Assembly (NCBI GenBank): GCA_963743275.1
Contig: CAVUPB010000008.1
Span: forward strand, 558,001 to 622,000
Reading direction: 5' to 3'
DNA length: 64,000 nucleotides
Source: JALYLC01 sp963743275
Lineage (GTDB): Bacteria; Actinomycetota; Thermoleophilia; Gaiellales; JALYLC01
The notes below the pieces were generated by a model. It was not told where the DNA came from and searched no databases. It saw nothing but the letters and a program-made list of their open reading frames with translations. Positions 34,274-41,801 of this stretch are shown here, one piece after another. A program made the translations under genes and the position numbers. The first letter of the stretch is position 1. Each line of letters begins with the position of its first letter.

Positions 34274-34306
34274 GCCAAGTGGCACCCGCGGCGGGTGCCA
34301 CTTGGC
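34274..34306. repeat. Perfect 33-base palindrome GCCAAGTGGCACCCGC-G-GCGGGTGCCACTTGGC (left)
   Basis: Sixteen-base arms around G at 34290. A near-identical copy lies 370 bases to the right at 34645-34677 with one substitution in an arm. The pair brackets the 57-base repeat units, which suggests they are the outer boundaries of one composite element. Confidence 0.85.
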
Positions 34307-34308
34307 GG

Positions 34309-34422
34309 TGCAAGATCGGGGTCTGGCCCGCAACGTGCGGGTCTGACCCCGGCGTTGCGGACCTGTGCAAGATCGGGGTCTGGCCCGCAACGTGCGGGTC
34401 TGACCCCGGCGTTGCGGACCTG
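34309..34422 (+). repeat. Two identical tandem 57-base repeat units
   Basis: Each unit (34309-34365 and 34366-34422) begins TGCAAGATCGGGGTCTGGCC and ends GTTGCGGACCTG. The two are identical at every base, indicating recent duplication or gene conversion. Each unit can fold with GGGGTC against GACCCC and CCCGCA against TGCGGG. The same unit recurs in single copy at 31722 and, inverted, at 34561 and 37212. Confidence 0.9.
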
Positions 34423-34560
34423 GCACCGACCGGACCATCCGCTCAACCACGCCCTTTCCCTGTCCTCCCGTGTCCGCAGGCCGCCGCATCGCGCGGCCGC
34501 CGGCCGGGAGCGGGATCACCGCGATTCGCGCTGCCTAGTGGCGGTGAGGCGTCGTGCACG

Positions 34561-34643
34561 GGTCGGTGCCAGGTCCGCAACGCCGGGGTCAGGCCTGCAA
34601 CGTGCGGGCCAGACCCCCGTGTTGCAGACCCCCGTGTCGCAGC
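34561..34643 (-). repeat. Inverted, diverged copy of the repeat unit
   Basis: Begins GGTCGGTGCCAGGTCCGCAA and continues with GCCGGGGTC and CAACGTGCGGGCC, the reverse complement of the 57-base unit with several changes and an extra CAGACCCCCGTG duplication near its end. It faces the tandem units at 34309. Confidence 0.8.
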
Positions 34644-34678
34644 GGCCAAGTGGCACTCGCGGCGGGTGCCACTTGGCC
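34644..34678. repeat. Right copy of the 33-base palindrome
   Basis: GGCCAAGTGGCACTCGC followed by GGCGGGTGCCACTTGGCC. It differs from the left copy by one base in the left arm (T instead of C). It ends 19 bases before the LysR start codon. Confidence 0.8.
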
Positions 34679-34683
34679 CGTCG

Positions 34684-34700
34684 CATACCGTTCGGGTATG
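34684..34700. promoter_or_regulatory. CATACC-N5-GGTATG inverted repeat at the LysR start
   Basis: Six-base arms around GTTCG; the right arm includes the ATG start codon. It could be an operator for autoregulation or a small hairpin hiding the start codon. The ribosome-binding sequence is weak (no GGAGG within range), consistent with leaderless or regulated translation. Inference from symmetry only. Confidence 0.4.
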
Positions 34701-35645
34701 AACGAATTCGATCGCCTCGGTGCGCTCGCGCTGCGCCACCTGATCGCCTTCGAGGCGGTCGCCGAGGAGCGTTCGTTCACGCGCGCGGCTCGGCGGCTCG
34801 GCTACACGCAGTCGGCGGTCAGCCATCAGATGGCGACGCTCGAGCGGCTCGTCGGCAGGCAGCTGATCGAGCGGCCGCGGGGTACCGAGGCCGCGACTCT
34901 GACCGAGGCCGGCGAGATCTTCCAGCGCCACGCCCGCGCGCTGATCGGCCGCGCCAAGCTCGCCTACGACGATCTCGACGGGCTCGCCGAGGGCGTCGGC
35001 GGTACGTTCCGGTTCGGGACGTACCAGAGCGCGAGCACGAGCATCCTGCCGCACGTGCTGCGGCAGTTCGCCCAGCTGTTCCCGCTCGTGCGCGTGCACC
35101 TCACCGAGTCGGTCGAGGACCTCTCGCTCGTGCGCGACCTCGAGGAGGGCCGGCTCGACGCGTCCTTCGTGACGCTGCCGCTGCCCGAGGGGCCGCTGAC
35201 CGCGATCGAGCTGCTGCGCGACCCCTACGTGCTGCTCGTCGCGCCCGACTCGCCCTTCGCCGGGCGCGCGTCCGCGCCGAGCCTCGCGGAGATCGCGCAG
35301 CTGCCCCTGATCGCGTGGAAGTCGTGGCGCGGTGTCGAGGACGCGGTGCGCGAACGCGGCTACGAGCTCAACGTGATCATGCGCTCCGACGACAGCGACA
35401 CGGTGCGCTCGCTCGTCGGGGCCGGCGTCGGCGCGGCGATCGTGCCGCGGCTGATCGTCGATCCCGGCGGGAGCCTCGTCGCGCTCCCGCTCGACGACGT
35501 CTTCGGCGAGCGCGTGCTCGCGCTCGCGTGGCACCCCGAGCGCCGGCGCACGCAGGTGCTCGTGGCGTTCACCGAGCTCGTGCAGGCGGTCTGCGCGAGC
35601 GATCTCCTGTGGGTCAGTCCGCGGCCGGGGCTGCGTCGAGGCTGA
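34698..35645 (+). CDS. LysR-family transcriptional regulator
   Basis: A 315-residue regulator. The N-terminal winged helix is LRHLIAFEAVAEERSFTRAA, then LGYTQSAVSHQMATLERLVG (about 12-55). The periplasmic-binding-like effector domain spans about 95-300 (FRFGTYQSASTSILPHVL, then LVGAGVGAAIVPRLIV). LysR proteins usually activate a nearby operon; here the last 32 bases overlap the convergent Rieske gene, so the Rieske/amidohydrolase pair is a candidate target, though divergent targets are more usual. Start ATG at 34698. Confidence 0.88.
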   Translation: MNEFDRLGALALRHLIAFEAVAEERSFTRAARRLGYTQSAVSHQMATLERLVGRQLIERPRGTEAATLTEAGEIFQRHARALIGRAKLAYDDLDGLAEGVGGTFRFGTYQSASTSILPHVLRQFAQLFPLVRVHLTESVEDLSLVRDLEEGRLDASFVTLPLPEGPLTAIELLRDPYVLLVAPDSPFAGRASAPSLAEIAQLPLIAWKSWRGVEDAVRERGYELNVIMRSDDSDTVRSLVGAGVGAAIVPRLIVDPGGSLVALPLDDVFGERVLALAWHPERRRTQVLVAFTELVQAVCASDLLWVSPRPGLRRG

Positions 35646-36000
35646 CGACGAGTTCCTCGCCGTCGACCCAGGCGGGGTAGCGCCGGACGCGCAGGCGCGC
35701 GTCGACCGTGCAGTCGCCCGTGGCGATGTCGAAGTCCCACTTGTGCCAGGGGCAGCGCACGAGCGCGCTCTCGCGCGTGACGCGGGCCTCGTCGCCGACG
35801 CCCTCGACGAGGTTGACGACCTCGCCGCGCGAGCACAACGGCGCTCCGCGGTGCGGGCAGCGGTCGGCGAGCGCATAGAACGCGCCCTCGACGCGGAAGA
35901 CGCCGACCGGCCGGCCGCCGAGCTCGATCACGCGGCGCCCGCCCTCCGCGGGCGCCTCGGCGAGCGGCAGACGGACCTCCCGGAGCGCGGTCGTCGCCAC
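35614..36000 (-). CDS. Rieske [2Fe-2S] ferredoxin-like protein
   Basis: A 128-residue protein with both Rieske cluster boxes: CPHRGAPLC (about 48-56) and CPWHKWDFD (about 83-91). The first Cys and His of each box ligate the 2Fe-2S cluster. Such small proteins carry electrons to non-haem oxygenases or act as nitrite reductase small subunits. GTG at 36000 directly follows the stop of the amidohydrolase gene, so they are co-translated. No oxygenase gene is in sight, so the electron acceptor is unknown. Confidence 0.87.
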   Translation of the reverse strand: MATTALREVRLPLAEAPAEGGRRVIELGGRPVGVFRVEGAFYALADRCPHRGAPLCSRGEVVNLVEGVGDEARVTRESALVRCPWHKWDFDIATGDCTVDARLRVRRYPAWVDGEELVVSLDAAPAAD

Positions 36001-37086
36001 TCAGACCACCGCCGGGACGGGCAGGCGGTAGAACTCCGCGGCGTTGCGCCAGGCCACGTTCTCGCGCCACTCCGCGGGCAGCATCCGCAGCGTCTGGGCC
36101 GGCTCGTCGTAGTCCCAGTGCGGGTAGTCGCTCGCGAAGCAGAGCGTGTCCCACGGCCGCAGGCCCTGGATGGCCGGCACGAGCAGCGACGGATCCTCGG
36201 GCGTCTCGAGCGGCTGGCTCGAGAACTTGACGTGCTCCCAGACGTACTCCGACGGCAGCTTGCGGCACCACGGGATCTCGCTCTTGCAGGCCTTCCAGTT
36301 CGTGTCGAGACGCCACATCAGGCCGACGAACGGGACGAGCCCGCCCTCGGACATCATCACCTTCGTGTCCGGGAAGCGCTCGAAGATCCCGTGGCACAGG
36401 ATCGACACGAAGTGTCCGTACATGCCGGCGCCGCAGAGCGTGTGGTACTCGACGTAGAAGTCGGGGTAGCCGGCCGCGGTCACGGGCCCGGCGATGCCGG
36501 CGCCCTCGTAGTGCGTGTGCACGACCACCGGGAGGGCGAGCTCGTTGGCGGCCTCCCAGATCGGGTCGTAGACCGGGTTGCCGTACGGGATGCGCGCGCC
36601 ACCGGGCAGGAAGATGCCGACGAACTCGTCGCGCCCGCCGACGCGCCGGATCTCCTTGGCCGCCTCCACGGGATTCTGAGCGGCGACCGCCACGAGCCCG
36701 CGCAGGCGCGGCTCCGGCAGCAGGTAGTGCTCGAGCGCCCAGTCGTTGTGGGCCGTCGCGAGCTTGGCCGCGAGGATCGGGTTGGGGAGGATGCAGAGCG
36801 CGCCGGCGACGTGGTCGGGCGTCGCGATGCCGATCGTCACGTCGTTGGCGTCGAGCACCTGCGCGCGCACCTTCGCGAGGTCGATCGTGTGCAGGCTGAG
36901 GTCGTCGCTGTGCGGGTCGTACGCGTCCTTGCGCACCCAGCCGGTCGGGTGGTACCACGGGTAGCTCGGCAGCTCGAACCCGAGGTGGCCCGAGTGCAGC
37001 AGCAGCTCGCGTGTCGCCGAATCGGTGTAGTCGGCGAGGTCGAGCGCCGTGTCCGGGCTGATGTGGACGTCGCAATCGATGAGCAC
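36001..37086 (-). CDS. Amidohydrolase-2 family metal-dependent hydrolase/decarboxylase
   Basis: A 361-residue TIM-barrel enzyme related to ACMSD and 6-methylsalicylate-type decarboxylases. Metal residues: DCDVHISP at the very N-terminus, VVVHTHYEG near 175, a mid His in VEYHTLCGAGMYGHF and the final acid in FASDYPHWDYDEPA near 310. The start GTG at 37086 follows GGGAGG by six bases and puts the DxH motif at residues 4-8; longer forms run into repeat DNA. It is paired with the Rieske gene, which suggests degradation of an aromatic or cyclic compound. Confidence 0.83.
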   Translation of the reverse strand: MLIDCDVHISPDTALDLADYTDSATRELLLHSGHLGFELPSYPWYHPTGWVRKDAYDPHSDDLSLHTIDLAKVRAQVLDANDVTIGIATPDHVAGALCILPNPILAAKLATAHNDWALEHYLLPEPRLRGLVAVAAQNPVEAAKEIRRVGGRDEFVGIFLPGGARIPYGNPVYDPIWEAANELALPVVVHTHYEGAGIAGPVTAAGYPDFYVEYHTLCGAGMYGHFVSILCHGIFERFPDTKVMMSEGGLVPFVGLMWRLDTNWKACKSEIPWCRKLPSEYVWEHVKFSSQPLETPEDPSLLVPAIQGLRPWDTLCFASDYPHWDYDEPAQTLRMLPAEWRENVAWRNAAEFYRLPVPAVV

Positions 37087-37211
37087 GGGCGCCTCCCTCG
37101 AGCCGATGCGGGCCGCTCCAGGCGCAGGCCCGCTGGCTCTAAGCATCGCCTCCGAGACGGGCGCCTGCAAACGCGGGTTCGCGGTCGAGGTCATGAAGAA
37201 CTTCGATCGCC

Positions 37212-37298
37212 GCAATGGTCGGTGCCAGGTCCGCAATGCCGGGGTCAGGCCCGCACGTTGCGGGTCAGACCCCGGTGTTGACCCCGGTGTTGCGGACC
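37212..37298 (-). repeat. GGGGTCAGACCCC-family hairpin repeat, minus orientation
   Basis: Reads GCAATGGTCGGTGCCAGGTC at the left, then CCGGGGTCAGGCCCGCA and TGCGGGTCAGACCCCGG, and ends with two GACCCCGGTGTTG copies before TTGCGGACC (37290-37298). The first 43 or so bases are the exact reverse complement of the copy at 31722-31796. The right part encodes the last codons and the stop of the Mur-ligase-like gene. Confidence 0.85.
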
Positions 37299-38539
37299 TC
37301 GAGGAGTTCCGGGACGGCGGCTCGCTCGGCCGGCGTCGTCGGGAAGAACGGGGCGAAGACGATCGTGCGGTCTGGCCCCGCCTGGGTCAGGGCATCGGCG
37401 CAGGCTTCGGCGAGGGTGTCGTGGACGGCGACGCTTGCGAGACCCGCGGCGGCCAGCGCCTCTGCGAGACGCGGGCCGGCCGGGCCGAAGAGCGCCGCGT
37501 GGGCGCACGCGCGCGCTGCGACTGCTGCGGCGCGGTCGAAGAGCGTGCGCTCCTCGGGCGTCGCGTGCATCGCGCCGCCGCCGAGGTCGTCGTAGCCGCC
37601 GGCGATCAGGACGACCGAGGCGGGCGGGTGGAGGGCGAGACCAGCGGCCGCCTTGGCGGGCGTCGCCGCCAGGGCGTCGCGGATCACGGGTGAGCCGCGG
37701 GCCACGCCCAGGTGCTCACGCCGCAGCGCCAGGCCGCCCCAGCCGGCGAGCGCCTGCGCGATCGCGCCGGGCTCGGCTCCCGCGAGGAGCGCGCTCGCTC
37801 CCGCCAGCAGGCCCGCCTCGGAGCCCGGCGCCGGCGGCAGCGCAGCGGCCGGGCCGAGATCGAACGCCTCGCCCTCCAGCCGCACCGTCAGGCGCCCGGA
37901 CTCCACGCCCGCACCGGGGTCACCGCCCGGCCCGCGGACGGTGACGCGCAGGACGCGCGCCGGGGATGCCGCCGCCAGCTCGAGCGCGCCGGGATCGTCG
38001 GCGTTGACGACCGTCCAGTCATCGCGCTCCTGGAACGCCACGATGCGCCGCTTGGCCTCGAGGTAGGCCGCGAGGCTCCCGTGCTGGTCGACGTGATCGG
38101 GCCACAGGTTCGTGATGCAGGCCACGCGCGGGCTCGCCGAGCAGACGGCGAGGTGGTTCGAGGTCAGCTCGGCCACGCACCAGGCGGGCGGACGGGCCGC
38201 GAGCACGCGCGCGAGCAGGCCGGCCGTCGGCCAGGCGTTGCCGGCCGGCGCGTCGGCCGCCGTCAGCACGTCGATCGCGCCGGCGCGCAGCATCGCCTCG
38301 GCGAGGCGCGCCGTGGTCGTCTTGCCGGCACTGCCCGTGACGCCGAGCACCGGCACCGGCGAGTACCGCAGCAGCAGGTCGGCGGCGCCCGAGAGAGACG
38401 TCTCGCCGCCCGCCGGGATCGCCGGCAGCGGCGCCCATGGCGAAAGCAGCCGCACGTCGTCGGAGACGCCGAGGCGGCGCGCCAGGACACGCAGTGCGGC
38501 GAGCTCGGCCCCCTCGCCGGCGGGGACGGGCGAGCTCAC
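37265..38539 (-). CDS. Mur-ligase-like protein (MurD-type) ending inside a repeat
   Basis: A 424-residue ATP-dependent ligase-like protein. The P-loop VPVLGVTGSAGKTTTARLAE lies near residue 75, followed by CVAELTSNHLAV, VACITNLWPDHVDQHGS (about 160) and VVNADDPGA, all Mur-ligase features. The C-terminal domain includes VVLIAGGYDDLGGGAMH, similar to MurD's GGxDK region but with Tyr-Asp-Asp. Not the dcw-cluster MurD, because no cell-division genes are near. The last nine or so residues (RNTGVNTGV) and the stop come from the hairpin repeat at 37212, implying the original end was replaced. GTG start overlaps the FUSC stop. Confidence 0.78.
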   Translation of the reverse strand: MSSPVPAGEGAELAALRVLARRLGVSDDVRLLSPWAPLPAIPAGGETSLSGAADLLLRYSPVPVLGVTGSAGKTTTARLAEAMLRAGAIDVLTAADAPAGNAWPTAGLLARVLAARPPAWCVAELTSNHLAVCSASPRVACITNLWPDHVDQHGSLAAYLEAKRRIVAFQERDDWTVVNADDPGALELAAASPARVLRVTVRGPGGDPGAGVESGRLTVRLEGEAFDLGPAAALPPAPGSEAGLLAGASALLAGAEPGAIAQALAGWGGLALRREHLGVARGSPVIRDALAATPAKAAAGLALHPPASVVLIAGGYDDLGGGAMHATPEERTLFDRAAAVAARACAHAALFGPAGPRLAEALAAAGLASVAVHDTLAEACADALTQAGPDRTIVFAPFFPTTPAERAAVPELLEVRNTGVNTGV

Positions 38540-39543
38540 GCCGGTGGCCCGGCGAGCTCGTCGGCGAGCAGGACGAGCGGCCGGCGCAGGATGGCCGCGA
38601 TCGGGCGGCTGTCGTCCGCCTGGTAGGACGCGATCAACGCGCGCGCCTCGGCGACCTCGCGCGAGCAGCCCTCGCCGGCCAGCGCCTTGGCCGCGGCGGC
38701 GGCCACGGCCGCGATGATCGCCGGCAGGCGCTCGCCCGCGGCCTCCCACTCCTCGCGGAGGTCATCGCGGTGCGCGAAGCTCGCGAGGTCGCGGGCGAGA
38801 CGGCGCACCTGGATCGCGAGCCGCAGCGCGAGCCGCTGGCGCCGGTCGACGACCTCGAGGCGGGGCCGCGTGCCGCGGCGGAGCGGGCTCATGCGCAGCG
38901 CGCGCTGCGCCCTCGGCAGATCCTCGACGGCGCGCCCGGCGGCACGTGCGTGCTCGTCGACGCGCGTGAGCAGGACGCGCGCCGAGGGGTCGCCGCGGGC
39001 GAGCGTGCCCTGCGCGGCCGCGAGATCGGCGGCCAGCGCGGCGGCGCAGGCGGCCAGCCGGCGCTCGCTGTCTGCGAGCGGATCGGGCGGCAGGACGAAC
39101 GCGGCCACGGCGAGCGACACGACCGAGCCCACGCCCGTCTCCCAGATGCGCTCGACCGCGTAGCTGTCGGCGTTCCTGGTCACGATCAGCACCAGGAGCG
39201 CCGAGATCGCGATCTGCGTGTTGAGCTCCGGCCCGGTGCGCAGGAAGAGCCCCACCGCGAGCCCGACGACGAGCAGCAGCACGACGCCCGACGTCGAGAC
39301 GCCGGCCACGGCGACGACCGCGATGCCGAGCACGACGCCCGCCATCACGCCCAGCATGCGCCCGAGCGAGAGCGACAGCGCGGCGTAGGTGTCGTCACGG
39401 ATCGCGACCATCGGGACGATCACGGCGAAGACGGGGCGGTCGGCTCCGAGCAGCCGCGCGATCCACCACGCGAGCCCCGCCGCGATCGCGATGCGCAGCG
39501 CGCGCGGCAGCTCGTTGCGGGCGACCGCGAGTCGGGCGTGCAT
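38536..39543 (-). CDS. FUSC/aromatic-acid-exporter-like membrane protein
   Basis: A 335-residue inner-membrane protein. The first 150 residues contain five or six hydrophobic segments (RALRIAIAAGLAWWIARLLG, VFAVIVPMVAI, MLGVMAGVVLGIAVVAVAG, VVLLLVVGLAVGLFL, and VGSVVSLAVAAFVLP). The remaining part is a charged, mostly helical cytoplasmic domain. This layout matches half-size FUSC or ArAE transporters. Its stop overlaps the GTG of the Mur-ligase-like gene. The substrate is unknown. Confidence 0.75.
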   Translation of the reverse strand: MHARLAVARNELPRALRIAIAAGLAWWIARLLGADRPVFAVIVPMVAIRDDTYAALSLSLGRMLGVMAGVVLGIAVVAVAGVSTSGVVLLLVVGLAVGLFLRTGPELNTQIAISALLVLIVTRNADSYAVERIWETGVGSVVSLAVAAFVLPPDPLADSERRLAACAAALAADLAAAQGTLARGDPSARVLLTRVDEHARAAGRAVEDLPRAQRALRMSPLRRGTRPRLEVVDRRQRLALRLAIQVRRLARDLASFAHRDDLREEWEAAGERLPAIIAAVAAAAAKALAGEGCSREVAEARALIASYQADDSRPIAAILRRPLVLLADELAGPPA

Positions 39544-39577
39544 GGCGCCGAACCCTAACGAGAACCGCGAGCGGCTC

Positions 39578-40495
39578 TCAGCTGCGCGCGTCGCCGCCGG
39601 CGAACGATCCGCTCACGAACGCGCTCGCGGGCGGCACCTGCGAGAGCAGGCGCGAGAGCGTGACCGGCTCGAGATGGCGGCGCGCCAGCGCGCGCAGGAT
39701 GGCGGGCAGCGCCCGCAGCGTCTCGCGGCGATCGCCGCCGCCGTCGTGCAGGAGGACGATCGAGCCCGGCTCGACGTTGGCGAGCACACGGCGCACGATC
39801 GCCTTCGTCCCCGGCAGCTGCCAGTCGCGGCTGTCGACCGACCAGAGCACCGGGATCATCCCGAGGCTGCGCCCGAGCCGGTTGACGGCCGGGCCGGTGG
39901 CCCCGTACGGCGGCCGGAAGAAGCGCGGCCGCGTACCGGTCGCGCGCTCGACGAGCGCGCGCGTCCAGCGCAGCTGGCGGGTCTGCCCGGGCGTCCGCAG
40001 CCGCAGCAGGTCGGCGTGGCTGTAGGTGTGGTCGGCGATCTCGCTGCCGCTCGCCGCGATGTGCCGCAGCACCGGCTCCATGCCGCGCGTCGTCCGGCCC
40101 ACGACGAAGAAGGTGGCGTGGGCGTGATGGTGCGCCAGCACGCGCAGGATCGCGGGCGTGCGCCCGGACGGCCCGTCGTCGAACGTCAGCGCGACCATGC
40201 GCTGCGCCGGGCTGCCGTGGGCCACGCCGGCCCCCAGGGGCAACGCCGCGCGCAGGTTGCCGAGCGAGGCGGGCGGCGCCGGGAGCGGGCGCACCGGCAT
40301 GCGCCGCGTGGGCGTCGACTGGCGCATGAGCCGGGGAGCCCCGCCCCCGGGCCACAGTGCCACGGCGCCGGCGGCGGCCAGCGCGAACGCCGTGACCACG
40401 AGCCAGAACACGCGCCGCCGCCGTCGCTGCCGCAGCCAGCGCGCGCGCCGCGCGGCGCTCATGCGGTCGAGCCCCTCGCGCGTCGCTGCGACCAT
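39578..40495 (-). CDS. NodB-type polysaccharide deacetylase with N-terminal membrane anchor
   Basis: A 305-residue protein. An N-terminal arginine-rich segment precedes a single membrane helix (VFWLVVTAFALAAAGAVALW, about 28-48), so the enzyme part is outside the cell. The NodB domain has VALTFDDGPSGRTP (catalytic Asp and metal Asp), HTYSHADLL (metal His pair) and RFFRPPYGATG, followed by SIVLLHDGGGDR. It removes acetyl groups from peptidoglycan or chitin-like polymers. ATG at 40495 was selected; an upstream ATG at 40546 is possible. Not obviously in an operon. Confidence 0.85.
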   Translation of the reverse strand: MVAATREGLDRMSAARRARWLRQRRRRRVFWLVVTAFALAAAGAVALWPGGGAPRLMRQSTPTRRMPVRPLPAPPASLGNLRAALPLGAGVAHGSPAQRMVALTFDDGPSGRTPAILRVLAHHHAHATFFVVGRTTRGMEPVLRHIAASGSEIADHTYSHADLLRLRTPGQTRQLRWTRALVERATGTRPRFFRPPYGATGPAVNRLGRSLGMIPVLWSVDSRDWQLPGTKAIVRRVLANVEPGSIVLLHDGGGDRRETLRALPAILRALARRHLEPVTLSRLLSQVPPASAFVSGSFAGGDARS

Positions 40496-40562
40496 GCGCC
40501 CAACTCTGCCACCAACTCGCGGGGCAGGCGTCAGAACATGCTGCAAACGCTGTTTTTCTGGT

Positions 40563-41735
40563 TCAGGCGCGCGCGCCGGGGCCGTAGGCGAGCCGCAGGA
40601 GCTCGCCCTCGGCGAAGCGCGACGGCCGCAGCGCCGTCACGTCGATGCGCGGCTCGCTGCCGAGCACCTCGGCCGCCACGACCTCTCCGACCGCGGGCGA
40701 GAGCTTGAACCCGTGCCCGCTCCAGGCCAGGGCGAGGTACAGCCCGTCGACGCCCGGCGCCTCGCCGATGATCGGGTTCCAGTCGGGCGAGTAGTCGTAG
40801 GGGCCGGCCCACGCGCGCTGCCACGACGCACCGGCGAGCGCCGGATAGCGCTCCGCGAGCGCGCGCCGGATGGCCTCCTCGTAGCCGGGCGACGCGTCGT
40901 GGTCGCAGTCGTCGGCGGCGTCGAGCGGCTCGTCGCCGAAGTAGGTCACCGCGCAGAACAGCGCGCCGCGGTCGGGGCGCACGACGACGTTCGTGACGGC
41001 GTCCGAGCAGACGACGCTCGGGCGCGGCGCGCCCGCCGGCTGGCGCAACACGGCGACCTGGATGCGCTTGAGCGCGATCGGGACGTCCACGCCCACGGGC
41101 GCGAGCAGGTCGCGCGCCCAGGCTCCGGTCGCGAGCACGACGCGATCGCAGGCGATGTCGCCCTGCGGGGTGCGCACGCCGCGCACGCGCCCGCCCTCGA
41201 CGAGAAGTTCCGTCGCCGCGCAGCCGAGCCTCGGCACGAGGCCGTTCGCGACGGCGCCGGCGAACCAGCCGAGGATCATCTTGTGGGCATCGGCAAAGCC
41301 GCCGGTGGGCTCGTAGGCGGCGCCCGCGATGCCGTCGAGCGCCAGCAGCGGCTCGATCTCGGCGATCTCCGCAGGCCCGACGAAGGAGGTCTCGAGCCCG
41401 AGCGCGGCGAGGCGAGCGACGTTGTCGCGGCAGGCGCCGACGAGCGCCTCCGGGACCGGCAGGAGGTAGCCCGTCTCGACGTACCCCGCATCGCCGATGC
41501 CGATCTCCTCGGCCCAGTTGATGATCGTGTGCGAGCCGCGCATCGCGAGCAGCGCGGTCACGGCGTTGGAGTAGTGGCGCCGCACCATGCCGAACGTGCG
41601 GCCGGAGTCGCCGCTGCCGAGCGTGTCACGCTCGAGCAGGACGACGCGCCCGGCGCCGCGCCGGCAGAGGTTGTAGGCGATCGCGGTCCCGAAGAGGCCG
41701 CCGCCGATCACGACGACGTCTGCGTGCTCGTCCAT
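40563..41735 (-). CDS. FAD-dependent amine/amino-acid oxidase (DAO, sarcosine-oxidase-like)
   Basis: A 390-residue flavoprotein beginning ADVVVIGGGLFGTAIAYNLC, with the Rossmann fold at residues 6-34. Further segments GFADAHKMILGWFAGAVANG, VVLATGAWARDLLAPVG and the C-terminal LYLALAWSGHGFKLSPAVGE are typical of sarcosine oxidase/N-methyltryptophan oxidase relatives. It oxidises a secondary amine or amino acid to an imine. It is divergent from an agmatine-deiminase-like operon with only 66 bases between them; a shared promoter region is likely. No covalent flavin Cys of MSOX type is evident near the usual place. Confidence 0.83.
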   Translation of the reverse strand: MDEHADVVVIGGGLFGTAIAYNLCRRGAGRVVLLERDTLGSGDSGRTFGMVRRHYSNAVTALLAMRGSHTIINWAEEIGIGDAGYVETGYLLPVPEALVGACRDNVARLAALGLETSFVGPAEIAEIEPLLALDGIAGAAYEPTGGFADAHKMILGWFAGAVANGLVPRLGCAATELLVEGGRVRGVRTPQGDIACDRVVLATGAWARDLLAPVGVDVPIALKRIQVAVLRQPAGAPRPSVVCSDAVTNVVVRPDRGALFCAVTYFGDEPLDAADDCDHDASPGYEEAIRRALAERYPALAGASWQRAWAGPYDYSPDWNPIIGEAPGVDGLYLALAWSGHGFKLSPAVGEVVAAEVLGSEPRIDVTALRPSRFAEGELLRLAYGPGARA

Positions 41736-41801
41736 GGAGCGGGAGTATCGCCGCTCGCCGCTGCTACGGTCCGCGCGACCCGTCCGGATGCCTGGGAGGC
41801 C

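Larger units (their letters stand above)
34256..34697. other. 442-base gene-free stretch made of repeat elements
   Basis: From left to right it holds a 33-base perfect palindrome (34274-34306), two tandem 57-base units (34309-34422) with a GGCACCGACC tail to 34431, about 130 bases of unique sequence, an inverted copy of the unit (34561-34643) and a second copy of the palindrome with one mismatch (34644-34678). The ends are thus arranged as mirror images, like a small non-autonomous mobile element. No credible coding frame is seen; apparent ones consist of repeat translation. Confidence 0.75.

Noticed and set aside
34309..34422. Possible CRISPR-like array
   Set aside because: Only two units, directly adjacent with no spacers, and each unit is internally palindromic; no cas genes.
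37087..37236. Longer N-terminus for the amidohydrolase
   Set aside because: It reads into repeat DNA and lacks a ribosome site, whereas the GTG at 37086 has GGGAGG six bases upstream and starts at the metal motif.
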